The position numbers were made by a program, and so were the translations under genes. The notes under the pieces are model-generated. The model was not told where the DNA came from. It saw only the letters and a program-made list of their open reading frames with translations, and did not search any database. Source: an uncultured Flavobacteriales bacterium (GTDB lineage Bacteria; Bacteroidota; Bacteroidia; Flavobacteriales; Crocinitomicaceae). From it: 64,000 bases of DNA. Location: positions 58,373-122,372 of the forward strand of contig CAMLLB010000005.1 of the NCBI GenBank assembly GCA_946480815.1. Direction: 5' to 3'. Of this stretch, positions 49,580 to 58,440 are shown piece after piece. Numbering within the stretch: the stretch's first letter is position 1; every line of letters begins with the position of its first letter.

Positions 49580-50452
49580 TTACCCCTTATCCAAAATCGT
49601 CCGCACAATTCCCTGAATTCGTTGTGCCATTTCATCGGTTGGAAGGTCATTGTCATCCATTCCGAACGGGTCTTCGATTTCTTCTGCCAAAATTTCGATA
49701 CTGACAAATACGTAGAAAATGAAGGTTGCAATAATCGACGACCAATAACCAAAGTTGACCACGAACGCAAAGGGAAGTGTGATTACATAGCTGAAAATGA
49801 ATTTCTTGAAGAACATGGAGTAGGAATAAGGAATAGGAGTGTTCTTAATGCGTTCGCATGCACCCACGCAATCCAGGAAGCCATTCAGGTTCCGGTCTAA
49901 GCGCAATACATCTTCTTCCGAAAGAGCGCCGGATTTCTTCAGGTCATTCAGGCGTTTGTACATCAATTCAACAATTCCGGACGGAACGTGATCAAGACTT
50001 TCCAAAAAAGTGCGTTCTTCTTCCGTAATATCCAAAAGCGAATAAACCGTCCCTTCGCGCAAATGTTCTTTGATGCACAAAGCAAAATTCCCGATATGCC
50101 TTCCGAAGTAATGATTGTCTTCAGTACTCAGGCCCAGGGCAGCTAATTTTACCGCCAGGTTCCGGGAATCATTCACCAGTTCACCCCATTTTCTGCGTCC
50201 TTCCCACCAGCGGTCGTAAGCCGTATTCGTACGGAATGCCAATAAAAGGGAAATCACAAAACCAAGAATGGAATAGATTGAAAACAACTTTTCAAGTACC
50301 ATTGCATTTGGGAAGAAGAAATCTTCTGCCAGTGCAACACCCATCGTGAAGATGAAAATGAATACCAATTCCCGCCACAAAATGGAAATAGTATCACTTT
50401 TTGTTAAGTGAAAGATCAGTGCCAGCCAGCTTTTAGGGTTGTATGATATCAT
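49580..50452 (-). CDS. bestrophin family (UPF0187) ion channel
   Basis: 290 residues. Four hydrophobic helices and the bestrophin-type motifs TILWRELV-like (SILWRELVFIFIFTM), FRTNTAYDRWWEGRRKWGEL and the C-terminal DPFGMDDNDLPTD. In bacteria these proteins form pentameric channels for monovalent ions. Function in this strain is inferred from the family. A TATTTTTG -7-like box lies at 50469-50476 on the same strand. 66 nt separate its stop from the lepA start. Confidence 0.9.
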   Translation of the reverse strand: MISYNPKSWLALIFHLTKSDTISILWRELVFIFIFTMGVALAEDFFFPNAMVLEKLFSIYSILGFVISLLLAFRTNTAYDRWWEGRRKWGELVNDSRNLAVKLAALGLSTEDNHYFGRHIGNFALCIKEHLREGTVYSLLDITEEERTFLESLDHVPSGIVELMYKRLNDLKKSGALSEEDVLRLDRNLNGFLDCVGACERIKNTPIPYSYSMFFKKFIFSYVITLPFAFVVNFGYWSSIIATFIFYVFVSIEILAEEIEDPFGMDDNDLPTDEMAQRIQGIVRTILDKG

Positions 50453-50534
50453 AAGTTGTCTTGAGGAGCAAAAATAGTGAATTTTGGTTCAGCGATAATT
50501 TTCCGATAAAAAAGACGTTAATCTGGCACAATCT

Positions 50535-50568
50535 ATAAATCCTGACGAACTAAATTGTCAGGATTTAT
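50535..50568. repeat. 12-bp hairpin between divergent genes
   Basis: ATAAATCCTGAC and GTCAGGATTTAT are perfect complements separated by 10 nt. It lies between the bestrophin and Wzz genes and has no T-run on either side. Confidence 0.6.
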
Positions 50569-50620
50569 CCCGGCAAAGAAACCCGGAAACGGATTTTTTT
50601 TGTCGTTTAGTTACCAGAAT

Positions 50621-50650
50621 TTGGCTATTGCCTAATTTGGGATAAATTTG
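50621..50650 (+). promoter_or_regulatory. Bacteroidota-type promoter of the wzz-wzy genes
   Basis: TTG at 50621-50623, 19-nt spacer, TAAATTTG at 50643-50650 (exact TAnnTTTG). The first ATG (50673) lies 23 nt downstream. Confidence 0.75.
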
Positions 50651-50672
50651 CAATTCTTAATTGAAACTGGAT

Positions 50673-51668
50673 ATGGAAGAAAGCAGCAAGGTAATGCAGG
50701 AACAACGAATGAATCTCTTCGTTACATTATGGGCAAAGCGTAAAATATTGATCATTGTTACTTCTGCCGGATTGGTAGTTTCTACTGTTGTCGCTTTCCT
50801 GATGACCCCGCTCTATCGATCCACTGCCATTGTATTCCCGGCAGCAACCAGTACGGTATCGTTTTCGGAACAACGAAATGCAAAAGCTTCTTCTATGGAC
50901 TTCGGTGAAGAAGAGCAAGCGGAACAATTGATCCAGATCCTTCAATCTTCCAAGGTGCGTGATAAAGTCGTTCAGCAATTCGATTTGATGAAACATTATG
51001 AAATCGAACCGGACGATGCAAACAAGCATTACAAATTGGTAAAAGAATACAACAGTCATATCTTGTTTGTGCGTACCCGTTACGGGTCTATCCAGATTGA
51101 TGTATTGGACAAAGATCCGCAATTGGCTGCTGATATGGCCAATAAAATTGTGGACCTGATCGATACCGTGAAGAACGAAATGGTTATGGAACGTACAGTT
51201 CCTGCCTTTGAGATCAACAAACGGAAGAAAGAGCAGTTGGAAGCAGACAAAAAAGCGGTTTTGGACCAATTGGATTCATTGGCAGCTTTAGGAGTCGTTC
51301 CATTGGAAGGCCGTGCGAACCTTTTCCAGGCTTATGTAGAAGCGAAGAATGCGGAAGATAAGGCAGATTACAAAGCACGTATCGACATCAACCTGAAATA
51401 TGGAGCTGTATTCGATGGGTTGGAATACGTTCGTAATGAAAAGATCATGAAATTGGCCGACTTTGCCTTATCATACGAGCAGGCTGAATCGGATGCAAAT
51501 ACCCAATTCAATCACAAGTTCATCGTGGAGCGAGCTGTAGTGGCTGATAAAAAGGACAAACCGAAGCGCCTGATCATTATGTTACTGGCAACATTCGGGA
51601 CTTTTGTATTCATGGTGTTTGTTTTGTTGATCCAGGATAAGATCAAAGAAATCCGCAAGCTGGCATAA
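50673..51668 (+). CDS. Wzz-type polysaccharide chain-length determinant
   Basis: 331 residues from the ATG at 50673; an in-frame TTG at 50661 is less likely. Two membrane helices bracket a periplasmic helical domain: N-terminal FVTLWAKRKILIIVTSAG, then TPLYRSTAIVFPAATSTV, a Wzz-specific stretch, and C-terminal LIIMLLATFGTFVFMVFVLL. There is no tyrosine-kinase domain. It sets the chain length of a surface polysaccharide together with the ligase/polymerase encoded 2 nt downstream. Confidence 0.85.
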   Translation: MEESSKVMQEQRMNLFVTLWAKRKILIIVTSAGLVVSTVVAFLMTPLYRSTAIVFPAATSTVSFSEQRNAKASSMDFGEEEQAEQLIQILQSSKVRDKVVQQFDLMKHYEIEPDDANKHYKLVKEYNSHILFVRTRYGSIQIDVLDKDPQLAADMANKIVDLIDTVKNEMVMERTVPAFEINKRKKEQLEADKKAVLDQLDSLAALGVVPLEGRANLFQAYVEAKNAEDKADYKARIDINLKYGAVFDGLEYVRNEKIMKLADFALSYEQAESDANTQFNHKFIVERAVVADKKDKPKRLIIMLLATFGTFVFMVFVLLIQDKIKEIRKLA

Positions 51669-51670
51669 GT

Positions 51671-53107
51671 GTGGCTTTTTTAAGGGAAAATAGTTTGGTG
51701 TTGATCCTCGGATTGGCTTTTATAGCGCTCCTTGGATACGGATTTTGGTTCGATAACGAATACATTCCTCTCATTCCCTATGCCTTAATTGTTCTGTTTG
51801 TTGCACTATTTTACACAGAATACACCTTCTTCTTTATCCTGGCGGCAACACCTTTGTCGATCAATATTGAAGAATATACTGACAGTTTCGGGTTATTCGT
51901 TCCTACGGAACCCTTACTTTTCGGGACGATGCTTTTGCTCGTGATCCAAAACCTGCGTTATCCGGTTTTCCCGGCTTACCTGAGGAATTCAGCAATCGTC
52001 TGGACCGTCATATTCTATTTGGTTTGGATCTTTTTTACCTCCATCACCAGTGAAAACACGATCACCTCATTGAAATTCCTGTTAGCACGTTTATGGTTTA
52101 TCGTTCCCGTCCTGTTCTATGGAAGTTCGGTATTCTATGAACCGAAGAAAATCCGCTGGTTCCTCTGGTTGTTCCTTTCTGCGATGATTGTTGCCATTAC
52201 CTATACCCTTTTGGTACACGCTTCTTATCGTTTCGGGGAAAAAGAAAGTCACTGGGTCATGTGGCCATTCTTTAAGGACCATACAATCTATGGAGCCTTG
52301 GTTGCTTTAGTCGTTCCGTTGATCTTCGCTTTTTATTTTTCGCGCAAGCACAGTGCTTTGCTGCAATTTATCCTGATCGGGTTCATGGTCATTTCCATTT
52401 TGGGATTGTATTTCAGTTACACCCGTGCAGCATGGCTAAGTGTCTTTTTAGGTTTGGTCATTTGGATGTTGATCCGTTTTAAGGTCAAATTTTCGTGGAT
52501 CGCCGGAATCAGCCTAGTTGTCGGAATCTACATTTGGGCTTCCTGGGACTCGATCCAGCAGGACCTGGCACGAAACAAATATGAACATACGACCGAAGAA
52601 TTCGGAGAGCGCTTACAGAGTGCTACAAACGTGACTACAGATGCTTCAAACCTGGAGCGGATCAATCGCTGGAACTGCGCCATTGATATGTTCAGGGAAC
52701 GTCCCTGGGTTGGATTTGGCCCGGGAATGTATTCGTTCGAATATGCCCGTTTCCAGCGACCTGAGAACCTGACGATCATCTCCACCAATTTCGGGAATAT
52801 GGGAAATGCGCATAGCGAATACCTGGGACCTTTGGCTGAAATGGGCTGGATCGGGATGCTGAGTATGCTGGCGATTGTTGCAGCTATATTTTACGAAGGA
52901 ATTACCCTGTATAATCAATGGCCGCCGGAAGACCGTGAAATAAAGACTTTGTTGATGGGTTTCATCATTTCCTTATCGACCTATTTCATCCACGGGTTCC
53001 TCAACAATTTTTTAGATACTGATAAAGCAGCAGTTCCTATTTGGGCGATGTGTGCTATCTTTATAGCCTTAAGAGCGCGTTTGAATAAGAGCAAGCAAAG
53101 CTTGTGA
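51671..53107 (+). CDS. O-antigen ligase / Wzy-like polymerase family protein
   Basis: 478 residues with about 11 membrane helices. The large periplasmic loop begins after TRAAWLSVFLGLVIW and carries the Wzy_C pattern: NLERINRWNCAIDMFRERPW, GFGPGMYSFEYARF, NAHSEYLGPLAEMGWIGML. The His in the NAHS-E motif is the conserved residue. The start is a GTG 2 nt after the wzz stop, so both proteins act in one surface-polysaccharide pathway. The exact reaction, ligation or polymerisation, cannot be told. Confidence 0.85.
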   Translation: MAFLRENSLVLILGLAFIALLGYGFWFDNEYIPLIPYALIVLFVALFYTEYTFFFILAATPLSINIEEYTDSFGLFVPTEPLLFGTMLLLVIQNLRYPVFPAYLRNSAIVWTVIFYLVWIFFTSITSENTITSLKFLLARLWFIVPVLFYGSSVFYEPKKIRWFLWLFLSAMIVAITYTLLVHASYRFGEKESHWVMWPFFKDHTIYGALVALVVPLIFAFYFSRKHSALLQFILIGFMVISILGLYFSYTRAAWLSVFLGLVIWMLIRFKVKFSWIAGISLVVGIYIWASWDSIQQDLARNKYEHTTEEFGERLQSATNVTTDASNLERINRWNCAIDMFRERPWVGFGPGMYSFEYARFQRPENLTIISTNFGNMGNAHSEYLGPLAEMGWIGMLSMLAIVAAIFYEGITLYNQWPPEDREIKTLLMGFIISLSTYFIHGFLNNFLDTDKAAVPIWAMCAIFIALRARLNKSKQSL

Positions 53108-53162
53108 TAAGGTTCGCTTACAAGCGAATTGACAATAGACTTTCATATTATAGCATATAAAC

Positions 53163-53750
53163 ATGTTTACAGGTATTATCGAAACCCTTGGAAAGGTAGT
53201 TGCGATTGAAAAAGATCAAAGCAATGTTCATTTTACGGTAGAATCTACCATTACACACGAATTAAAAATAGATCAAAGTGTTGCTCACAATGGTTGCTGT
53301 CTGACGGTCGTAAAACTTGACGGTGACTCTTATGTAGTGACAGCAATCCAGGAAACGCTGGACAAAACCAACCTGGGTGATTGGGAAGTGGGGTCGAAAG
53401 TAAACCTGGAACGTTGTATGTTGCTTGGAGCACGCCTGGATGGGCACATTGTCCAGGGACATGTGGACACGACCGCAACATGTGTTTCTATTGAAGACTT
53501 GAACGGAAGCTGGAAGTATACATTCCGATATGATTTTGACCAGCCTACCGTGGCGAAAGGATCTATTACCGTAAATGGCGTAAGTTTAACCGTGGTGGAT
53601 TCCGAAAAGGGCTTATTTTCGGTTTGTATCATTCCCTATACCCAGGAACATACCAATTTTCATAGTTTCAAAGTAGGAACAAAGGTGAATTTGGAATTCG
53701 ATATTATTGGTAAATATGTAGCCCGCTTAATGGAGCAACAGAAAGCTTAA
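53163..53750 (+). CDS. ribE: riboflavin synthase, alpha subunit
   Basis: 195 residues. Converts two 6,7-dimethyl-8-ribityllumazine molecules to riboflavin. The protein has the two tandem lumazine-binding barrels: MFTGIIETLGKVV with VAHNGCCLTVV, and LDGHIVQGHVDTTATC with GSITVNGVSLTVVD. Length is normal. No FMN riboswitch was seen upstream; the 55 nt before it hold only TTCGCTT/AAGCGAA. Other rib genes are not nearby. Confidence 0.96.
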   Translation: MFTGIIETLGKVVAIEKDQSNVHFTVESTITHELKIDQSVAHNGCCLTVVKLDGDSYVVTAIQETLDKTNLGDWEVGSKVNLERCMLLGARLDGHIVQGHVDTTATCVSIEDLNGSWKYTFRYDFDQPTVAKGSITVNGVSLTVVDSEKGLFSVCIIPYTQEHTNFHSFKVGTKVNLEFDIIGKYVARLMEQQKA

Positions 53751-53910
53751 TGATTTAATAACACCTTGACTTAAATCGATTTAGTTTTTTGTAATAACCT
53801 GACAAACACCCATTTAAAAATTTACTAAAATTTAGTTCTGCCTTTCCGGACTCGAAAAATTTTAGGAAGATACACCCCTCTTTTCATACATTTGGGAAAA
53901 ATTTCAAACG

Positions 53911-56847
53911 ATGAAAAGACTTTTACTAATACCTGTTTTGTTATTAGGGTTTGGTGCCAGCGGTCAGGTCACAATGAACGGGGCCGGTAGCTATACTCAA
54001 AATTTTGATGCACTGGCTGCTACAGGCACAGGGATCACGTGGACTGATAACAGTGTTAGCACCATTCCGAATTGGTTTTCACAACGCACAGGAACCGGAA
54101 CAACCTATAAAGCAGACAACGGCGGAAGCAATGCCGGAGCTTTGAACAGTTACGGAACCGGAACTGTTGCAGAAAGAGCTTTGGGAACGATCGGTTCAGC
54201 GAATGCAGCTGCCGGGCATTTCGCTCATGGAGTTTTACTTCAAAATACCGGGACAAGCGCTGTTGGAACATTTACTCTGGGTTATACAATGGAACAATGG
54301 AGAAACGGGGGTGTTGCCGCTATTCAAAGCTTAACGGTTTGGTATAAAATAAGTTCTTCTGCGATCACTTCCCTTACACCGAATACAAATACCGGTTGGA
54401 CACAGGTGACCGCTTTAACGACAGATAGTCCGATCCACACGACGACAGCTGCGGCATTGGATGGAAATGCAGCGGCTAATAAAGTGATTTTGACAGGTGT
54501 CTCAATTCCGGGTTTGACTGTAGCACCGGGAGAATATGTGATGATCAAGTGGGAAGATCCTGATAATTCGGGGTCAGATCACGGATTATCTATTGATGAC
54601 GTTACTGTTGCGTGGGCAGTAAGTTGTATTACGACCAGTACAATTAACATTTCAGCTTGTGAAACATACACGGTTCCTTCAAACGATGAAACGTATATCA
54701 CTTCAGGTGTGTATCACGATACGATTCCGAATGCTGCTTTATGTGACAGTATTATTACGATCAATTTAACGATCAAGAACAATACAACTGCTACTATTTC
54801 TCCTACGGCTTGTGGATCTTATACGGTTCCTTCTACGGACGAAACATACATGACTTCCGGAACCTATATGGATACGATTCCAAATGCAGCGGGATGTGAT
54901 AGTATCATTACCATTAATCTGACCATCACGGGAAGCATTACTTATTATGAGGATTTTGATACGGATGGATTCGGAAATGCCGCGGTTTCACAGCCCGGAT
55001 GTGCGCCGATCCCGGGTTATGTGACCAATGACGATGATTGTGACGATACAAACAACGCGATCACGCTTGGATCAACTTTTTATGAGGATTTTGATGGCGA
55101 TGGATTAGGTAACGCTACGGTATCACAAGTTGCCTGTTCCGCACCGACAAACTACGTTTCAAACAGTACTGACTGTAATGACAGCACTTCTGTAATTGGA
55201 GCGGCACAAACGTACTACCAGGATTCGGACAATGATGGTTACGGAAACTCTGCTGTTTCCCAGACCACATGTACACCACCGATGAATTATATTTTAGACA
55301 GTACGGATTGTAACGATAACAACAACATGATCCATCCCGGAGCAACTGAAATTCCTGACAACGGAATCGATGAAGACTGTAATGGGTCTGATTTGAACAC
55401 GCTTGGGTCAACATTGGGGATGTACCAGTTTACAGGACACACATGTGCTACACCGGTATTGGGATTGACAAGCACCCAACCTGCAAACGCAACGTTCAGC
55501 GATTACACATACAACAATGTAGATTGTGTATCAGGTACAGATTATTTGAATACAGGAAACTGGAATACAACGGCAACAGTAGATACATCGGAATATTACT
55601 CATTTACAATTACTCCGGACTCGTGCTATGCTATGGACCTGAACCAGTTGAAATGGATGCACCGTGTGAGTTCAACGACCGGATTGGCAACAGTTCATGT
55701 GCGTTCAAGCCTGGATGACTTTACTGCGGATATTTATTCAATGACATTTGCAGCAACCGGTGTTTATGTGAACGAAGCAGTAACACTTCCAGGTGCTTTT
55801 GATGCGGTATCTGAACCGGTTGAATTCCGTTTCTTTATTACCGGAGCAGCACAGGCAACAGGTGCTTACAGACATGAGGATGTAAGCCTGGTTGGTAACA
55901 TCACTGCACTGGCAACTCAAACATATTACGCAGACACAGATGGTGACGGATATGGAGATCCTGCGGTTTCTGCAAGTGATTGTACACAACCCGTGGGTTA
56001 TGTTTCTGACGCTACGGATTGTGATGATACAAACGAAGATGCCTTCCCAGGTGCAGTTTGGTACGAAGATTTTGACGGTGACGGTTTAGGAAACAATGCG
56101 GTTTCAATGACTCAATGTATCCAACCCGCGAATTATGTTTCTGACAATACAGATTGTAACGATACGGATGATCAGATCGGAAGTGTAGTGATGTATTATG
56201 TTGATTTGGATAATGACGGATATGGTGATGCAAACGACATGGGGACAAACTCATGTATTCCGATTGCAGGATCTGTAACCAATGCAGATGACTGTGATGA
56301 TGCGGATAACCAGGTTCATCCGGGAGCAACAGAAGTGTGTGACAGTATGGACAATGACTGTGATGGTAATACGGATGAAGGATTGACGATTTTGACATAT
56401 TACGAAGATGCGGATAACGATACATACGGAGATGCAACTTCTTCCGTAACGGATTGTATTCAACCGGCAGGTTATGTTTCCGATAGCACAGATTGTAACG
56501 ATGCAAATGCAGCGATTCATCCGGGAGCAACAGACAACACGGGTAACGGAGTGGATGAAAACTGTGACGGAGTGGATGGAGTTTTAGGAATTGAAGAATC
56601 AATCCTTGCACAGTTGAATGTATTCCCGAATCCGGGAACGAATTCGGTTATCCTGAGCATGAATAGCGGATGGAACGGATTCCAGGTAACTTTTGCAGGT
56701 GTTGACGGAAAAGAAGTTGTATTGACTTCAGTTCAAAAATCAGCAAATGAATTGGAATTCAACACCAGCTCATTGGTACCGGGAGTATATTTCATTCGAT
56801 TGACTTCTGCTTCAGGAACTGCTTTGGTTCGCTGGGTGAAAAACTAA
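53911..56847 (+). CDS. large secreted T9SS protein with MopE-type repeats
   Basis: 978 residues. Signal peptide (RLLLIPVLLLGFGASGQ), then a beta-sandwich domain to about 240. Two copies of a unit beginning CETYTVPSNDETY / CGSYTVPSTDETY and ending ITINLTI follow. Then seven copies of a metal-binding repeat with the cores YYxDxDxDGxGN and DCxDxN (for example YYADTDGDGYGD, DCNDTNE-type) and interspersed HPGATE. This matches the 'putative metal-binding motif' of MopE-like proteins. A T9SS tail (VFPNPGTNSVILSM, GVYFIRL) closes the protein. Calcium or copper binding at the cell surface is inferred. A TACATTTG box is at 53887-53894. Confidence 0.88.
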   Translation: MKRLLLIPVLLLGFGASGQVTMNGAGSYTQNFDALAATGTGITWTDNSVSTIPNWFSQRTGTGTTYKADNGGSNAGALNSYGTGTVAERALGTIGSANAAAGHFAHGVLLQNTGTSAVGTFTLGYTMEQWRNGGVAAIQSLTVWYKISSSAITSLTPNTNTGWTQVTALTTDSPIHTTTAAALDGNAAANKVILTGVSIPGLTVAPGEYVMIKWEDPDNSGSDHGLSIDDVTVAWAVSCITTSTINISACETYTVPSNDETYITSGVYHDTIPNAALCDSIITINLTIKNNTTATISPTACGSYTVPSTDETYMTSGTYMDTIPNAAGCDSIITINLTITGSITYYEDFDTDGFGNAAVSQPGCAPIPGYVTNDDDCDDTNNAITLGSTFYEDFDGDGLGNATVSQVACSAPTNYVSNSTDCNDSTSVIGAAQTYYQDSDNDGYGNSAVSQTTCTPPMNYILDSTDCNDNNNMIHPGATEIPDNGIDEDCNGSDLNTLGSTLGMYQFTGHTCATPVLGLTSTQPANATFSDYTYNNVDCVSGTDYLNTGNWNTTATVDTSEYYSFTITPDSCYAMDLNQLKWMHRVSSTTGLATVHVRSSLDDFTADIYSMTFAATGVYVNEAVTLPGAFDAVSEPVEFRFFITGAAQATGAYRHEDVSLVGNITALATQTYYADTDGDGYGDPAVSASDCTQPVGYVSDATDCDDTNEDAFPGAVWYEDFDGDGLGNNAVSMTQCIQPANYVSDNTDCNDTDDQIGSVVMYYVDLDNDGYGDANDMGTNSCIPIAGSVTNADDCDDADNQVHPGATEVCDSMDNDCDGNTDEGLTILTYYEDADNDTYGDATSSVTDCIQPAGYVSDSTDCNDANAAIHPGATDNTGNGVDENCDGVDGVLGIEESILAQLNVFPNPGTNSVILSMNSGWNGFQVTFAGVDGKEVVLTSVQKSANELEFNTSSLVPGVYFIRLTSASGTALVRWVKN

Positions 56848-56866
56848 GAATACAAAAACAAGAAAT

Positions 56867-56899
56867 AAAAGGGCTGTCTCAAACGAGGTGGCCTTTTTG
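56867..56899 (+). terminator. terminator of the MopE-repeat gene
   Basis: AAAAGGGC, an inner CTC/GAG pair and GGCCTTTTT form an interrupted stem with a T run, 20 nt past the stop. Confidence 0.6.
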
Positions 56900-56903
56900 T
56901 TAC

Positions 56904-56964
56904 GTCGACTTCGCTCAGTGACCGCAACAATTTCAAAAGGAGGCTGAGCGTAGTCGAAGTCACC
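56904..56964. repeat. FDSAQS inverted-repeat element, intergenic copy
   Basis: Arms GTCGACTTCGCTCAGTGACC (56904-56923) and GGAGGCTGAGCGTAGTCGAA plus GTCACC (56939-56964), separated by 15 nt. Same family as 33531-33606 and 37113-37190. Confidence 0.75.
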
Positions 56965-56994
56965 TTTTAATTTTCTTTCAGTACCTTTGCATCA

Positions 56995-57321
56995 ATGGAA
57001 CACATCATTTATAATGTTACAGTGAGCCTTGATCCGTCAATTGAGCAGGATTGGGTGAATTGGATGCGGACGGTTCATATTCCGGCAGTAATGGCAACGG
57101 GCTGTTTTTTGGAAAGCCGCATGTCTAAAATGAACGAACAGGAAGACGGAGTATGCACGTATGCAATGACTTATGTGGCTTATAGCCAGGAGCACCTGGA
57201 CGATTATCAGAAAAATCATGCCGCTGCTTTACAGGTAGACCATAAAAGCAGATATGAAGGGCGTTTTGCGGCTTTCAGAAGCACACTAAATGTCATTCAA
57301 CATTTTCAACATGAGCGTTAG
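56995..57321 (+). CDS. DUF4286 family protein
   Basis: 108 residues, soluble. It matches the DUF4286 pattern: MEHIIYNVTVSLDPSIEQDW, then MRTVHIPAVMATGCFLESRM and TYAMTYVAYSQEHLDDYQK, ending in LNVIQHF. The fold is like a ferredoxin-type dimeric barrel; function unknown. Its last 11 nt overlap the rsmA start, so the two are coupled, as in other Bacteroidota. Confidence 0.85.
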   Translation: MEHIIYNVTVSLDPSIEQDWVNWMRTVHIPAVMATGCFLESRMSKMNEQEDGVCTYAMTYVAYSQEHLDDYQKNHAAALQVDHKSRYEGRFAAFRSTLNVIQHFQHER

Positions 57322-58093
57322 AGCAAAAAAACATTTAGGCCAGCATTTCCTGAAAGACAAGAATATCTGCAAAAAAATCGCGGATCAGTTCAAGCATCAT
57401 CAGGGTGTGAAAACAGCTATTGAAATCGGGCCGGGAATGGGTGCTCTGACAGAGTATTTGTTACACGACAAAGAAACGGACCTGTATGTGATGGACCTGG
57501 ATGAAGAATCCGTGGAATACCTGAAAATGCATTTTCCACAATTGGAAGGCAAGATCACCTTTGGAGATTTCCTGAAAATGGACCCGAAAACGATCGTTGG
57601 AGATAAGCCGTTTGCAGTATTGGGTAATTTCCCTTACAATATTTCTTCCCAGATCTTATTTAAGTGCATCGATCTCAAAGATTCAATTCCTGAAATTATG
57701 GGAATGTTCCAGAAAGAAGTTGCACAGCGCGTTGCTGAAAAACCCGGTACAAAAACGTATGGGATCCTGAGTGTGTTACTACAGGCATATTACGATATTG
57801 AATATTGTTTCACCGTCGATGAGCATGTATTCGACCCGCCACCGAAAGTGAAATCAGGAGTTATTCGTTGTACAAGAAATAACCGCGAGAAACTGCCGTG
57901 TGATGAAAAATTGTTCAAACAGGTTGTCAAAATGTCATTCAATCAACGGCGAAAAACGATTCGGAATTCCATTAAGGCACTGCTTCCGGAAAGTTACGAG
58001 GAGAATCCAATGCTTCAGCTTAGACCGGAAAGATTGGGTGTGGAGGAATTTATTGAGTTGACAAATTGGGTTGACAAGCACCGGACCGTTTAA
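57311..58093 (+). CDS. rsmA: 16S rRNA dimethyladenosine methyltransferase
   Basis: 260 residues from the ATG at 57311 (MSVRAKKHLGQHFL); an upstream in-frame ATG at 57290 would add 7 residues lying in the DUF4286 overlap. It dimethylates two adenines near the 3' end of 16S rRNA. The SAM-binding motif is IEIGPGMGALTEYL and the catalytic NxPY motif appears as GNFPYNISSQILF. The C-terminal domain ends RPERLGVEEFIELTNWV. Start chosen by the family N-terminus. Confidence 0.96.
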   Translation: MSVRAKKHLGQHFLKDKNICKKIADQFKHHQGVKTAIEIGPGMGALTEYLLHDKETDLYVMDLDEESVEYLKMHFPQLEGKITFGDFLKMDPKTIVGDKPFAVLGNFPYNISSQILFKCIDLKDSIPEIMGMFQKEVAQRVAEKPGTKTYGILSVLLQAYYDIEYCFTVDEHVFDPPPKVKSGVIRCTRNNREKLPCDEKLFKQVVKMSFNQRRKTIRNSIKALLPESYEENPMLQLRPERLGVEEFIELTNWVDKHRTV

Positions 58094-58440
58094 AAGACAA
58101 TAAAAATCTAATTTAGAAGGGATTTTGGTTTTCCTCCTTTATGCTTACGCAAAAGCTTTAGCATAGGCGCAGGAGGGAGATTTCCTGCTATAAAAGCACC
58201 AATCTTTTTTATCCGTTGAAAGAGCGCATGAAGTAAGATCTTCAAATAGGAACCGTGTGCGTGTTATTAGTCAATCGCCCTTGGGAGAGGGACGAAAGGG
58301 GGAGGACTTTTAGATTTTAGCATTCAGTTATTTTCTTAATTTTTATTACTTTTACACCTCCTGTTGAAATAACAATTCAAACATCCTATTTTTTTCAAAA
58401 ACATTGATTCTTCAGGAAAAAACACCAATTTTAGATTTAC
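58094..58440. other. 347-nt intergenic region with imperfect hairpins and a half repeat
   Basis: No gene. It contains an imperfect hairpin (about 58132-58180: TCCTCC and TATGCT with their complements AGCATA and AGGAGGGA). It also holds a half copy of the C-rich element (58277-58306) and AT-rich sequence before the ABC transporter gene. Confidence 0.5.
58277..58306 (+). repeat. half copy of the C-rich repeat
   Basis: CCCTTGGGAGAGGGACGAAAG followed by GGGGAGGA aligns with the right arm of the inverted repeat at 31406-31435. No opposing arm nearby. Confidence 0.5.

Noticed and set aside
56012..56611. 199-aa open frame antisense to the MopE repeats
   Set aside because: His/Leu-rich low-complexity product created by reading the repeats backwards.
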